Shown here piece by piece: positions 24,085 to 33,246 of a DNA stretch of 41,427 nucleotides. A model generated the notes under the pieces. It saw only the letters and a program-made list of their open reading frames with translations. It made no database searches and was not told where the DNA came from. Source of the stretch: Burkholderiales bacterium (lineage in GTDB: Bacteria > Pseudomonadota > Gammaproteobacteria > Burkholderiales > SG8-39); the NCBI GenBank assembly GCA_017880775.1, contig JADGRQ010000037.1:1-41427 (forward strand), read 5' to 3'. Within the stretch, counting starts at the first letter, position 1, and each line of letters begins with the position of its first letter. The position numbers were made by a program, and so were the translations under genes.

Positions 24085-25819
24085 GACAACCGGCGCGCGT
24101 GCACGCGGCGGTGGCGCCATGCGCGCGGTGCCGAGCGAGGTAGAGCGGGGTGCGAGACTTGGGGATCTTGAACACGAAGTGATACCGGGCAACGTGGTAG
24201 CTCGGATCGAATCCCCAAAAATTCAGCTTCACGCGTTCCAGTTCGTCGGCGCGATAATGCTCGAGCGGCTTCACCGCCTCGTCTGCCGCCCGTTCTGCGC
24301 GCTTGCGCTCGAGCTGCGCGGCGAAATCGGGCGCGGCGGCGAGCGCGCTCGCAGTACGCTCGACGTGCACGACGAAGGCTTGCAGGTCCTCGCCCGCCGC
24401 CTCGTCGATCAACCCGAGCGCCATGGCCTGCGGCGACCCGATCGGCAGCCGCCGCTCGGTGATCGCACGCGCGCGCTCGGCGCCGACCCGCTTGGGCAAC
24501 AGGTAGGTCCAATACTCGGAGCCGTAGAGGTTGCCCATGCCCTTGTAGTGCGGGTTCAGGATCACGCCGCGGCGCGCGAGCACGCGATCGGCGGCGAGCG
24601 CGAGGAAGACGCCGCCAGCCCCGGCGTTGCCCTGCATCGCAGCGATCGTCAGGTGGCGGTCGCAGGAAAGGATCTCGAGCGCGACGTCGTCGATCGCATT
24701 GATGTTCGCCCACGACTCGTCCGCAGGGGTGGCCGAGGCCTCGATGACGTTCAAATGGATCCCGTTCGACCAGAAGTCGCGCCCGCCCATCAACACGATG
24801 ACACGCGTCGGGCGGGACTTCGCGTAGCGGATTGCCGCGGCGAGCCGCTCGCACTGGCGCGTGCTCATCGCGCCGTTGTAGAACGGGAAATGCAGGTATC
24901 CCACGCCGTCGCGCTCCGCGTAGGCGAGCTCGCGATAGGTGCGTGCGCGAGCCTCGTCGTGCAGCGGCACGGTGAGCTCCGGCACACCCGCGAGCTTGTC
25001 CCCCAGCACCGTCGTCGCGGGGAGCTTGAGCGCCGGTTCACCCTGTGTCTTGCGTTTCAGGTGGCCGATCCACACCGCGCCGTCGATCGTCGCGCGCAGG
25101 ATCGCGCCGTCACGCCGCGCAATCACCGCCCCGGGTCGCCCGGCTTGAAGCGAATCCTCCGGGTGCGCGTCGTAGAGGTACACCGGCTCGCAGTACAGTT
25201 CGTCGAGCACGCCCGGCACTCCGTCCGCGGCCCGGAGCTTCGCGAGCACGGACACGGTGGAATCGCGCGTCCAGTCGATCGCGCGGTCGCTCTGGCGCAT
25301 CGGCGGCCGCGCCCGCCCGCGGACGTCCGGCCGCGCGTAATCGAGCGGCGCGGGCAGAAAGTCGGGATCGCGCATGCGTTCGAGCGACGCAGCCAATGCC
25401 CGCACCGCGGCCTCGGTCACCTCGTTGCGATAGAGGCTCGCCTTGTTCGCGGCACGCATGGGGAAGTTCGCCGACGCCCAGATCGGGCCTGCGTCCATCT
25501 CGGCCAACGCCTCGAGGGCGGTTACGCCCCATTCCGCTGCGCCCTCCTGTACCGCCCAGTCCAGAGACGACGGTCCGCGATCGCCCTTGATTCCCGGATG
25601 AATGACGATGCAGCGGCGGCTGCGCCAGACCGACTCCGGGATCGCGCGCTTCAGGAACGGCGCGACGACCAGCTCCGGGTCGTACAGCCGCACCGCTTCC
25701 TCGGTCACCCGGTCGTTGATGTCGAACTCGATCGAGACCTCGTGCCCGCGCGCCGCCAGCTCAACATACAGCCGCTGGGCGAGGCTATTGAAGGCATGCG
25801 TCAGAAAGAGGATTTTCAC
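24047..25819 (-). CDS. hypX: Hydrogenase maturation protein HypX/HoxX
   Basis: 590 residues from a GTG at 25819 (VKILFLTHAFNSL, the usual family N-terminus); a GTG at 25840 would add seven residues. The N-terminal domain is formyl-THF transferase-like (HPGIKGDRGPSSLDWAV). The C-terminal half is enoyl-CoA hydratase/isomerase-like: GGRDFWSNGIHLNVIEA, MQGNAGAGGVFLALAADRV, YKGMGNLYGSEYWTYLLP. HypX makes the active-site CO ligand from formyl-THF through formyl-CoA when oxygen is present. After TPLYLARHR a tail of about 25 residues looks unconserved and its DNA carries the FNR-like site. It follows hypE by 38 bp. Confidence 0.92.
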   Translation of the reverse strand: MKILFLTHAFNSLAQRLYVELAARGHEVSIEFDINDRVTEEAVRLYDPELVVAPFLKRAIPESVWRSRRCIVIHPGIKGDRGPSSLDWAVQEGAAEWGVTALEALAEMDAGPIWASANFPMRAANKASLYRNEVTEAAVRALAASLERMRDPDFLPAPLDYARPDVRGRARPPMRQSDRAIDWTRDSTVSVLAKLRAADGVPGVLDELYCEPVYLYDAHPEDSLQAGRPGAVIARRDGAILRATIDGAVWIGHLKRKTQGEPALKLPATTVLGDKLAGVPELTVPLHDEARARTYRELAYAERDGVGYLHFPFYNGAMSTRQCERLAAAIRYAKSRPTRVIVLMGGRDFWSNGIHLNVIEASATPADESWANINAIDDVALEILSCDRHLTIAAMQGNAGAGGVFLALAADRVLARRGVILNPHYKGMGNLYGSEYWTYLLPKRVGAERARAITERRLPIGSPQAMALGLIDEAAGEDLQAFVVHVERTASALAAAPDFAAQLERKRAERAADEAVKPLEHYRADELERVKLNFWGFDPSYHVARYHFVFKIPKSRTPLYLARHRAHGATAACTRAGCLDAGQATGSLPP

Positions 25820-25856
25820 GTCCGGCGTTTCACGCTTCACGCTGCAAGGCGCGCGT

Positions 25857-26909
25857 TCAGCAAATCCTCGGCAACTGTTCGGCGGAGAGCCAGTCGACCA
25901 TGCGCGCGCCGCCCAACGCGGTCTCCATCTGCACGAAACGGTGCGGATCCTCGAGCGCTTCGCCGATGATCGCGGCGTCGCGGCCTAACGGATGTTCGCG
26001 CATCGCCACCAGCAGGCGCGACGCGTCCTCGGGGGCGCAGATCGCCACCAGCTTGCCTTCGTTTGCGACATTCAGCGGATCGAGGCCGAGGAACTCGCAG
26101 GCCGCGTGCACCGCAGGCTTCACCGGCAGGTCCTTCTCCCGGATGCGGAAGCCGACGCCGGACGCCCGCGCAAACTCGTTCAGCGTCGCGGCGAGCCCGC
26201 CGCGCGTGGGATCGCGCAGGCAGCGGACTTCCGGCACCGCCTCGACCATCGCTGCGACCAGACCGTGCAGCGCGGCGGTGTCGGAACGGATCGTGGTCTC
26301 GAACTCGAGGTTCTCGCGGAACGACATGATCGCCACCCCGTGGTCGCCGAGTGTGCCCGAGACGAGCACCCGGTCGCCGGGCCGGGCGCGATCGCCCGAG
26401 ACTTCGACGCCCTCGGGTACGACACCGACTCCGGTCGTCGTGATGAACACGCCGTCCCCCTTGCCTTTCTCGACCACCTTGGTGTCGCCGGTGACGATCG
26501 GCACGCGCGCCTCGCGCGAGGCCGCGGCCATCGACTCCACGATGCGCTTGAGGTCGGCGAGCGGAAATCCCTCTTCGAGGATGAAGGTGGCGGAGAGGTA
26601 GAGCGGCCGTGCGCCGGCCATCGCGACATCGTTGACGGTGCCGTGCACCGCCAGACAGCCGATGTCGCCGCCGGGAAAGAACAGCGGCGAGACGACGTGG
26701 CTGTCGGTCGCAAGGACCATGCGCCCGGCCGGCACCGCGAAGCATGCCTGGTCGTTCAGCGGCCGCAGCCAGTCATTGTCGAACGCCGCGAGGAACAGCT
26801 CGTCGATCAGCTGCGCCATCGCGCGCCCGCCCGAGCCATGGCTCATGTCGACCCGCCCGTTCCGGAAGTCGATCGGCCGGACGTAGTCCTGCTTGACCGC
26901 CCCGCTCAC
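25857..26909 (-). CDS. hypE: Hydrogenase maturation protein HypE
   Basis: 350 residues, PurM-like. Conserved segments: MSHGSGGRAMAQLIDELF, LATDSHVVSPLFFPGGDIG, HGTVNDVAMAGARP, and TGDTKVVEKGKGDG. It ends PRIC, the C-terminal cysteine that accepts carbamoyl from HypF and is dehydrated to thiocyanate, giving the CN ligands of the active-site iron. The GTG start overlaps the hypD stop (GTGA), so the two are co-translated; HypC, HypD and HypE act together. Confidence 0.96.
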   Translation of the reverse strand: MSGAVKQDYVRPIDFRNGRVDMSHGSGGRAMAQLIDELFLAAFDNDWLRPLNDQACFAVPAGRMVLATDSHVVSPLFFPGGDIGCLAVHGTVNDVAMAGARPLYLSATFILEEGFPLADLKRIVESMAAASREARVPIVTGDTKVVEKGKGDGVFITTTGVGVVPEGVEVSGDRARPGDRVLVSGTLGDHGVAIMSFRENLEFETTIRSDTAALHGLVAAMVEAVPEVRCLRDPTRGGLAATLNEFARASGVGFRIREKDLPVKPAVHAACEFLGLDPLNVANEGKLVAICAPEDASRLLVAMREHPLGRDAAIIGEALEDPHRFVQMETALGGARMVDWLSAEQLPRIC

Positions 26910-28042
26910 GCCGCCGCCTCTTCATCCCGGAACCTGCCGTAGCTGTACCAGGCCGCGCACGCCCCCTCGCTCGATACCATGCACGAGCCGATCGGATTCT
27001 CCGGCGTGCAGACCGTGCCGAAGAGCTTGCAGTCCTTCGGCGTCTTGGCCCCGCGCAGGATCGCCCCGCATTCGCAGGCCTTGTTGTCGGCCACCGAGCG
27101 GTAGACGATGTCGTAGCGCCTTTCGGCATCGAAACGCCCGTACCTCGACTTGATCCTGAGCGCGCTGTACGGCACTTCGCCGAGACCGCGCCACTCGAAC
27201 GATCGGCGCAGCTCGAACACTTCGGCGACGAGGGCCTTCGCGCGTGCGTTGCCGTCGCGCGTCACCGCGCGCGAGAACTCGTTCTCCACCTCGTGGCGGC
27301 CCTCGTTCACCTGCCGCACGAGCATCAACACCGCCTGCATCACGTCGAGCGGCTCGAATCCGGCGATCACCACCGGCTTGGCGTATTCCTCGGCGAAATA
27401 CTCATACGGCGCGCTGCCGATCACGCACGAGACGTGCGCCGGGCCGACGAACCCGTCGAGCGGCACGGTGCCAATGTCGCGCACCTGCGGCGACTCGAGG
27501 ATGTTCGAAATCGCCGCCGGGGTGAGCACGTGGTTGCAGAACACGAAGAAGTTCTCCAGGCCCTGTCGCTCCGCTTCGAGAATCACGATCGCCGTCGGCG
27601 GGGTGGTGGTCTCGAAGCCGATCGCGAGGAACACGACTTCCTGCGCCGGGTTTTCGCGCGCGATGCGCAGCGCGTCGGCGGCCGAGTAGACCATGCGGAC
27701 GTCGGCGCCGGCCGCCTTGGCCTTGAGCAGGCTCGTTCTTCCGGAGGCCGGGACACGCATCGTGTCGGCGTAGGTGCACAGCGTGACGCCGCGCTCGAGC
27801 GCGAGCGCGATCGCGTTGTCGATGCGACCGATCGGCAGGACGCATACCGGACACCCCGGCCCGTGCACCATGTTCACCGACTTCGGCAGCAGGTCGGTCA
27901 CGCCGTAGCGCGAGATCGCGTGGGTATGGCCGCCGCAGAACTCCATGAAGTTGTAGCGCCGGCCCGGCTCGACTGCGCGGGCGAGCCGCCCGGCCAGCAC
28001 GCGCGCGAGCTCGCCATCGCGGAACTCGTCGACGTACTTCAT
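26906..28042 (-). CDS. hypD: Hydrogenase maturation protein HypD
   Basis: 378 residues from ATG 28042, overlapping hypC by ATGA. Motifs: FMEFCGGHTHAI, HGPGCPVCVLP, IGFETTTPPTA, and a C-terminal [4Fe-4S] region with cysteines in CECGAILRG, KDCKLFGTVCTPENP, IGSCMVSSEGACAAWY. HypD with HypC holds the Fe(CN)2CO unit during assembly. Complete and of normal length. Confidence 0.96.
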   Translation of the reverse strand: MKYVDEFRDGELARVLAGRLARAVEPGRRYNFMEFCGGHTHAISRYGVTDLLPKSVNMVHGPGCPVCVLPIGRIDNAIALALERGVTLCTYADTMRVPASGRTSLLKAKAAGADVRMVYSAADALRIARENPAQEVVFLAIGFETTTPPTAIVILEAERQGLENFFVFCNHVLTPAAISNILESPQVRDIGTVPLDGFVGPAHVSCVIGSAPYEYFAEEYAKPVVIAGFEPLDVMQAVLMLVRQVNEGRHEVENEFSRAVTRDGNARAKALVAEVFELRRSFEWRGLGEVPYSALRIKSRYGRFDAERRYDIVYRSVADNKACECGAILRGAKTPKDCKLFGTVCTPENPIGSCMVSSEGACAAWYSYGRFRDEEAAA

Positions 28043-28263
28043 GCGGGGGCTTCGTCGATCGCAGCGAAAAGCGCGAGCGTCTTCGCCGCCTCTTCGGGTT
28101 CGAGCTTGCTGATCGCGTAGCCGGCGTGCACGATCACGTAATCGCCCTCGGCCGCATCCGGGACGAGCGCGAGCGACACGCGTTTGCGCACGCCGCCGAG
28201 GTCGATCAGCGCATCGTCGCGTTCGAACCGTTGCACGACGAGCGCGGGGATGGCGAGGCACAT
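28039..28263 (-). CDS. hypC: Hydrogenase assembly chaperone HypC
   Basis: 74 residues starting MCLAIPALVV; Cys2 is the iron/large-subunit contact of the family. Typical core: ALIDLGGVRKRVSLALVP, GDYVIVHAGYAISKL. It shuttles the Fe(CN)2CO unit with HypD. It overlaps hypD by ATGA and follows hypF by 6 bp. A second, longer HypC-like protein is encoded at 32435-32716, so the two may divide labour between HypD and the large subunit, as HypC and HybG do in E. coli. Confidence 0.96.
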   Translation of the reverse strand: MCLAIPALVVQRFERDDALIDLGGVRKRVSLALVPDAAEGDYVIVHAGYAISKLEPEEAAKTLALFAAIDEAPA

Positions 28264-28269
28264 GCGCTA

Positions 28270-30585
28270 TCAACTCCCCTGCGCGGCGATGGCGACGGCC
28301 GCCTGCCCGAGCGCGAGCCCGCCGTCGTTCGGCGGCGCCTGCCGAGCCTCGAGGACGCGCAGGCCTTGCCGCTCGAGGCGTTCGCGCAGACCGGTCGAGA
28401 GCACATGGTTGACGAAGCAGCCGCCGCCCAGGGCGACCGTGGCGAGGCCCGCCTCTCGCGCTGCGCGTACCGCCCAGTCCGCGAGCGCGGCGACCAAGGT
28501 CGCGTGAAACAGCGCCGCGCCGTACGCCGCATCGCCGAGATCGGCGAGCCGCGCGGCGAGCGGCAGCAGGTCGAGTACGCCGCCGTCGATGCGCCAGCCC
28601 GCGTCGAGCGGCGCGACCCGGCCGTGACGCTCGGCGAGACCTTCAAGGTGCATCGCTGCTTGTCCCTCGAACGCGCTCACCTCGCGCACGCCGAGGAGTC
28701 CGGCCGCAGCGTCGAACCACCGGCCGGCGCTCGACGTGAGCGGGCAGTTCGCGGCGCGATCGAGCATCCGCGCCACCACAGCGGCGGCCGGACGATCGAA
28801 CCGCGCGGCGATTTCCGCGCCGCGGCCGAGCGCGTGCAATGCAGCCGCCGCCATCCGCCAAGGCTCACGCGCGGCACGATCGCCGCCCGGCAGCCGCAGC
28901 GCACGCAGGTGCCCGAGGCGCGACAGCGAAGCTCCCTCGACGCGCAGAAGCTCGCCGCCCCAGATGCCGCCGTCGCTGCCGAGCCCGACGCCGTCGAGCG
29001 CGAGGCCGAGCACAGGCGCGCGCGCGCCGTGTTCGGCCGCCACGGCAGCGATGTGCGCGTGGTGATGCTGGACCCCGATCGCCCGGATGCCGTGCTCGCG
29101 CGCGAACGCGGCCGCGAAACGCGTGCTGTAGAAATCCGGATGCAGGTCGTGCGCGACGATTTCGGGGGTCACATCGAGGACCCGCAGGAGGTGGATCGCG
29201 GTCTCCTCGAGCGCCCGCGCGGTGGGCGCATTGTCGAGATCGCCGACATGTTGCGACAGAAAGGCTTCGTCGCCGCGCGTGACGCACACAGCGTTCTTGA
29301 AGAACGCGCCGGTCGCGAGGACCGACGGACCCGTAGCGGCGAGCTTGATCGGCGCCGGCGTGAAGCCGCGCGCGCGGCGGATGAAAGCCGGGGCGCCGCG
29401 CTCCTCGCGCACCACGCTGTCGTCGCAACGCACCAGGATCTCGCGGTCGTGGACGACGAATGCGTCGGCGATTCCCGCCAGGCGGTGGAAAGCCTCGTCT
29501 TCTCCGGTCACCAGCGGCTCGCCGCCCGGGTTCGCGCTCGTCATCACGAGTGCGAGCGGTTGCGGCGCGGCGAGCCATGCGGTGCTCGCGGGCCGGCCAG
29601 CCGCCTCGTGGAACAGCAGGTACTGGAGCGGCGTGCAGGGGAGCATGACGCCGAGCCATTCGAGGCCCGGCGCTACGCCCAGCAGCAAGGCGTCGCCGCC
29701 GACGGTCTTGCGCAGCAAGACGATCGGGCGTTCGCCCGACTCGAGCAAGGCCCGTTCGCCAGGGTGCAAGACCGCGAACGGCGCGAGCGACGCTGCGTTG
29801 GCGACCATGACCGCGAAAGGCTTCTCCTCGCGCCCCTTGCGGCTGCGCAGGCGCGCGACTGCGCCCGCGTCACGGGCATCGCACACCAGGTGATAGCCGC
29901 CGAGGCCCTTGATCGCGAGGGTCTCGCCGCGGGCGATGCGCGCGATCGCCGCCGCCACCACGTCACCCTCGCCGCCGGGCGCACCGCGCGCATCGCGCAG
30001 CGACAACCGCGGGCCGCAGGCCGGGCAAGCATTCGGCTGGGCGTGGAACCGGCGCGTCGACGGATCGCGGTACTCGGCAGCGCACGCCGGGCACAGGGCG
30101 AAAGCGCGCATGCTGGTGTTGGGGCGGTCGTAAGGCAGCCCCTCGATGATGGTATGACGCGGCCCGCATTGCGTGCAGTTGATGAAGGCGTGGCGGTACC
30201 GGCGGTCGCGCGGATCGAACAACTCGGCAAGGCAATCCGCACAGACCGCGGTGTCCGCCGCGATCCCGGTCCGCACCGGACCAGCGCGGCTCGGTTCGAT
30301 CGCGAAACCGCGCTCGGCGCGGGGCGGCGTCGCGTGCGCCTCGATCGCGTCGATTCGCGCGAGCCCCGGGGCTTCGCCGGCGAGGCGCCCGACGAAGTGA
30401 TCGAGCGCGCCCGCGTAGCCCTCGACCTCGATCGCGACCCCCTCGGCGTCGTTGCGCACGAAGCCGCTCAGGCCCAGTTCGTTCGCGAGGCGCCAGACGA
30501 AGGGCCTGAACCCAACGCCCTGCACCGCGCCGCGCACGCGAATGGCGCGGCGGCAAGCGGTCGATGAGGTCGCGAGCAAGGTCAT
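28270..30585 (-). CDS. hypF: Carbamoyltransferase HypF
   Basis: 771 residues from ATG 30585, which overlaps the hypB stop (ATGA). Domain order: acylphosphatase-like ([19 protein letters not shown]), two zinc-finger-like Cys pairs (CADCLAELF / NCTQCGPRH and [10 protein letters not shown] / ACPACGPRL), YrdC-like ([26 protein letters not shown]), and a C-terminal Kae1-like domain ([41 protein letters not shown]). It makes carbamoyl-AMP from carbamoyl phosphate and transfers carbamoyl to the HypE C-terminal Cys. Complete. Confidence 0.95.
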   Translation of the reverse strand: MTLLATSSTACRRAIRVRGAVQGVGFRPFVWRLANELGLSGFVRNDAEGVAIEVEGYAGALDHFVGRLAGEAPGLARIDAIEAHATPPRAERGFAIEPSRAGPVRTGIAADTAVCADCLAELFDPRDRRYRHAFINCTQCGPRHTIIEGLPYDRPNTSMRAFALCPACAAEYRDPSTRRFHAQPNACPACGPRLSLRDARGAPGGEGDVVAAAIARIARGETLAIKGLGGYHLVCDARDAGAVARLRSRKGREEKPFAVMVANAASLAPFAVLHPGERALLESGERPIVLLRKTVGGDALLLGVAPGLEWLGVMLPCTPLQYLLFHEAAGRPASTAWLAAPQPLALVMTSANPGGEPLVTGEDEAFHRLAGIADAFVVHDREILVRCDDSVVREERGAPAFIRRARGFTPAPIKLAATGPSVLATGAFFKNAVCVTRGDEAFLSQHVGDLDNAPTARALEETAIHLLRVLDVTPEIVAHDLHPDFYSTRFAAAFAREHGIRAIGVQHHHAHIAAVAAEHGARAPVLGLALDGVGLGSDGGIWGGELLRVEGASLSRLGHLRALRLPGGDRAAREPWRMAAAALHALGRGAEIAARFDRPAAAVVARMLDRAANCPLTSSAGRWFDAAAGLLGVREVSAFEGQAAMHLEGLAERHGRVAPLDAGWRIDGGVLDLLPLAARLADLGDAAYGAALFHATLVAALADWAVRAAREAGLATVALGGGCFVNHVLSTGLRERLERQGLRVLEARQAPPNDGGLALGQAAVAIAAQGS

Positions 30586-31502
30586 CGTCGGGCGCGACTC
30601 AGGGCACCCTGCGCCGCCAGCACGCCGCCCTCGATCCAGGCGAGCCACTCGTCCATGCCCTGCCCCCTGGTCGCGGACAGCTCGATCACGCCGATCTCCG
30701 GGTTGACGCGGCGCGCGTAGCCGAGGCAGCGCGCGACGTCGAACTCGACGTACGGGAGGAGATCGATCTTGTTGAGCAACATCAGCGTCGAACGGCGGAA
30801 CAGGTCCGGGTACTTGAGCGGCTTGTCCTCGCCCTCGGTGACCGACAGCACGATCACCTTGTGCGCCTCGCCGAGATCGAAACCGGCCGGACAGACCAGG
30901 TTGCCGACATTCTCGATCATCAGCACGCTGCCGGCGGGCGGCGCCAGCCGCTCGAGCGCGCGACCGACCATGTCGGCGTCGAGGTGGCAGCCTTTGCCGG
31001 TATTCACCTGCAGCGCGCGCGCCCCCGTCGCACGGATGCGGTCGGCGTCATGGCTCGTTTCCTGATCGCCCTCGATCACAACGACCTCGCGCCTCCCGTG
31101 CAGGGCTTCGATCGTTTTGACGAGCAGCGTCGTCTTGCCCGAGCCGGGGCTCGAGACGAGATTCACCGCGAAGACGCCGCGCTCGGCGAGGCGCTGGCGG
31201 ATCGCCGCCGCGAGAGCGTCGTTCTTCGCGAGGATATCCTGCTCGATCTGCACCATTCTCGTCTGCGACAGGCCAGGCGCGTGGGCCGCCGCCGGGCCAC
31301 GGCCGAAGTGAAGGTCATGATGGTCGTGCCCGTGGGCGTGCGAGTGCACGTGGTGCCCGTCGCCATGTCCGTGTTCGTGTTCGTGTGGATCGGAATGGTC
31401 ATGCGGATGGCTGTGCACGGTGCCATCGGCGTGGCGGTGTTCGAGCGCGTGTTCGCCCTCGATCCGCGTTTCGCCTTGACCGCAGCCGCAGGTGGTGCAC
31501 AT
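30582..31502 (-). CDS. hypB: Hydrogenase nickel incorporation GTPase HypB
   Basis: 306 residues from ATG 31502. N-terminal [10 protein letters not shown] is the high-affinity nickel motif (C2, C5, C7). Residues about 18-65 are a histidine-rich stretch with about 20 His, a nickel store. The GTPase domain has the P-loop SSPGSGKTT (about 117-125), [12 protein letters not shown], the metal-binding [11 protein letters not shown] and NKIDLLPYV. It loads nickel with HypA. Spacing to hypA is 26 bp and it overlaps hypF by ATGA. Confidence 0.96.
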   Translation of the reverse strand: MCTTCGCGQGETRIEGEHALEHRHADGTVHSHPHDHSDPHEHEHGHGDGHHVHSHAHGHDHHDLHFGRGPAAAHAPGLSQTRMVQIEQDILAKNDALAAAIRQRLAERGVFAVNLVSSPGSGKTTLLVKTIEALHGRREVVVIEGDQETSHDADRIRATGARALQVNTGKGCHLDADMVGRALERLAPPAGSVLMIENVGNLVCPAGFDLGEAHKVIVLSVTEGEDKPLKYPDLFRRSTLMLLNKIDLLPYVEFDVARCLGYARRVNPEIGVIELSATRGQGMDEWLAWIEGGVLAAQGALSRARR

Positions 31503-31528
31503 GGCGCTCTCTCGCTCCTTGAGGCTTC

Positions 31529-31870
31529 TCAGTCGATCTCGATATCGCGTACCCGCATCTCGTCGCCGCCGGTCACCTGCAGCTGATAGCCGGCGCAGCG
31601 CGGGCAGGCGTCGCCCAGCCGGTCGAGGGATACAGTGTCGCTGCACTCCATGCACCAGGCTACCCCTTCGCTGGTGTGGATTTCGAGCTGGGCGTCTTGC
31701 GCGATGCTGTTCCGGGTGACGACCTCGAAGGAGAAGGCCAGGGCCTCCGGTTCGACGTGCGACAGCCGTCCGATCGTGAGGTGCACGGCTCGCACCCGTG
31801 ACGCGCCGTGGTGGCGCGCGGTTTCCTCCACGATCTGCAGGACGCTTTCGGCCAAGGCCATCTCGTGCAC
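31529..31870 (-). CDS. hypA: Hydrogenase nickel metallochaperone HypA/HybF
   Basis: 113 residues from a GTG at 31870; the start [10 protein letters not shown] carries the conserved His2 nickel ligand and Glu3. The zinc site is two CxxC pairs (WCMECSDT and ACPRCAGY). It passes nickel with HypB into the large-subunit precursor. It follows the HybE-family gene by 43 bp in the same operon. Confidence 0.95.
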   Translation of the reverse strand: MHEMALAESVLQIVEETARHHGASRVRAVHLTIGRLSHVEPEALAFSFEVVTRNSIAQDAQLEIHTSEGVAWCMECSDTVSLDRLGDACPRCAGYQLQVTGGDEMRVRDIEID

Positions 31871-31913
31871 GGTGAAATTCGACCCGGGAATGCGCGAGCG
31901 TACGGGACGAGGC

Positions 31914-32438
31914 TCAGCGGGTGCTGAGCAGGCGCCCGCGCAGGAAGGCTCGCCGATCCGGACGCTGCGGCGTCCCCGCGGTTGCGACCGCAGAGGCGCC
32001 GGCCGGCTCCGGGGTCATCAGCGTTTCGAGCGTTGTGCGCGCCACCTGGCTGACCCGCGCCTGATCGTTGAACGCGCTCATCGGCGAATGCAGCGAGTGC
32101 AGCCAGTACACGCCGAGAACCTCGTCGCCGCCATACCGGAAGTGGCGCGGGCCCCGCGGCAATTGCACCAAGCGTTTTTGTCCGATCCGGTTCCAGTCCA
32201 CTGCCAACTCGGGCGGTTCCGGCAGCAGCATCAGGTTCATGAACCACGGCGTTACCAGAACGCCGAGGATGCCGTCGTCGAAGGGACCAAAGTCGATGGT
32301 TTCGATCGCCAGCCGCTCGTTGTAGAAAGGCAGGTCCCGTACGGTCGCGGCGATCTCATGGAACCGCGCCACCAGGGCCTGGACGCGCTGTTCCATGCGT
32401 GTGGCGTCAGGCGAGGCGAAGTTGCGAGCCGAGTTCAT
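31914..32438 (-). CDS. hybE: [NiFe] hydrogenase assembly chaperone, HybE family
   Basis: 174 residues from ATG 32438, overlapping the HypC-like gene's stop (ATGA). The family core is GILGVLVTPWFMNLMLLPEP, followed by RFRYGG-type sequence (HFRYGGDEVLGVYWLHSLHSPM). HybE/HupJ proteins help membrane-bound hydrogenase maturation and targeting; HybE checks the Tat-exported small subunit in E. coli. The C-terminal 30 residues are low-complexity Ala/Pro then RPDRRAFLRGRLLSTR, an unusual basic end. Confidence 0.88.
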   Translation of the reverse strand: MNSARNFASPDATRMEQRVQALVARFHEIAATVRDLPFYNERLAIETIDFGPFDDGILGVLVTPWFMNLMLLPEPPELAVDWNRIGQKRLVQLPRGPRHFRYGGDEVLGVYWLHSLHSPMSAFNDQARVSQVARTTLETLMTPEPAGASAVATAGTPQRPDRRAFLRGRLLSTR

Positions 32439-32716
32439 GCCGTGATCGATGCCCATGCCGGAGTTGCGGACGGATCCTGGACCGCTTCGTCGCGGCTCAT
32501 CCGCGCGAGACGCTCCAGCAATGCGAGCGCCTCGCCAGCCTGCGCCGCCGTCAGGAGCGAGACCGCGTAGCGCTGCGCCTGCACGGCAACCCAATCGCCC
32601 ACCGCCGGCGGCTCCTCGAGGAGTGCGATCGAAACCGGGATGCGCGCCGCCCCGCGCTCGACCTCGGCGAAGAAGCCGTCGACCGCGACGATGCGGCAGG
32701 GCACTGTCAGGCACAT
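32435..32716 (-). CDS. Second HypC-family chaperone (HybG/HupF-like)
   Basis: 93 residues from ATG 32716, overlapping the protease gene by 10 bp. It starts MCLTVPCRIV with the essential Cys2 and a second Cys7; then VDGFFAEVERGAARIPVSIA, GDWVAVQAQRYAVSLL. It is longer than the HypC at 28039-28263. Position next to the large-subunit protease and HybE matches hybG/hupF, chaperones dedicated to the large subunit of one hydrogenase. Confidence 0.9.
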   Translation of the reverse strand: MCLTVPCRIVAVDGFFAEVERGAARIPVSIALLEEPPAVGDWVAVQAQRYAVSLLTAAQAGEALALLERLARMSRDEAVQDPSATPAWASITA

Positions 32717-33246
32717 GCGAGCCACGCCTTTTGTTCTTCGCCCACGCGTTTGACGGTCTGCTGCATGGGCGTTTGTCCCCAGGCTGCGAGACGGCGCAGC
32801 ACCGCTTGGAGCGCAGTCGCGGCCGCCTCGCGGCCGCATTGAGACAACTCGATGCCAAGCGAGAGGTCGGCCGGCTCAATGGCGACGAGAATGATTTCCC
32901 GGGGCCGCGAGCCGATCAGCTCCAGGCTTGCCAGCACGTCGCTGAAGCCGACCTGGTGCGGCGAGAGTTTTTGACTGAAGAAAGCCGGAAGTTCGCCGTC
33001 GGCGACCTCGATCACCGTGCCGGGCGCCTGGCCGGTGCGGGCCGCATCCACGACGACGACCCGTTCGGCCTGCGCCAGCGCGTCGAGCAGGTCCATCCCC
33101 GACGTCCCGCCGTCGATCAGTTCGACCGCGGGCGGCAGGCGGTAGCGCTCGGCGAGCGCGCGCACGACGTGAACCCCGACACCCTCGTCGCTGAGGAGCA
33201 GGTTGCCCAGGCCGATGACGAGGATGGACGCGTTCGACATCGACAT
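32707..33246 (-). CDS. hybD: Hydrogenase maturation protease, HybD/HyaD type
   Basis: 179 residues from ATG 33246 (or ATG 33240). Family motifs: ILVIGLGNLLLSDEGVGVH with the nickel-binding Glu21, VVVDAARTG with the Asp, and LSPHQVGFSDVL with the His. It removes the C-terminal peptide after the last His of the large subunit once nickel is inserted. It starts just after the stop of that subunit, as is usual. Confidence 0.95.
   Translation of the reverse strand: MSMSNASILVIGLGNLLLSDEGVGVHVVRALAERYRLPPAVELIDGGTSGMDLLDALAQAERVVVVDAARTGQAPGTVIEVADGELPAFFSQKLSPHQVGFSDVLASLELIGSRPREIILVAIEPADLSLGIELSQCGREAAATALQAVLRRLAAWGQTPMQQTVKRVGEEQKAWLACA

Noticed and set aside
27345-27370. GGCTCGAATCCGGC resembling a tRNA T-loop
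   Set aside because: It lies inside hypD coding for conserved residues (AGFEPLD) and no cloverleaf can be drawn around it.
28126-30567. 813-codon plus-strand open frame opposite hypF
   Set aside because: Arg/Ala/Glu-rich, no domain, and hypF on the other strand is complete with all motifs; it is a shadow.
31300-31450. Repetitive GTG/CAC-rich stretch that could be taken for a tandem repeat
   Set aside because: It encodes the histidine-rich nickel-binding segment of HypB; the repeats follow from His codons.
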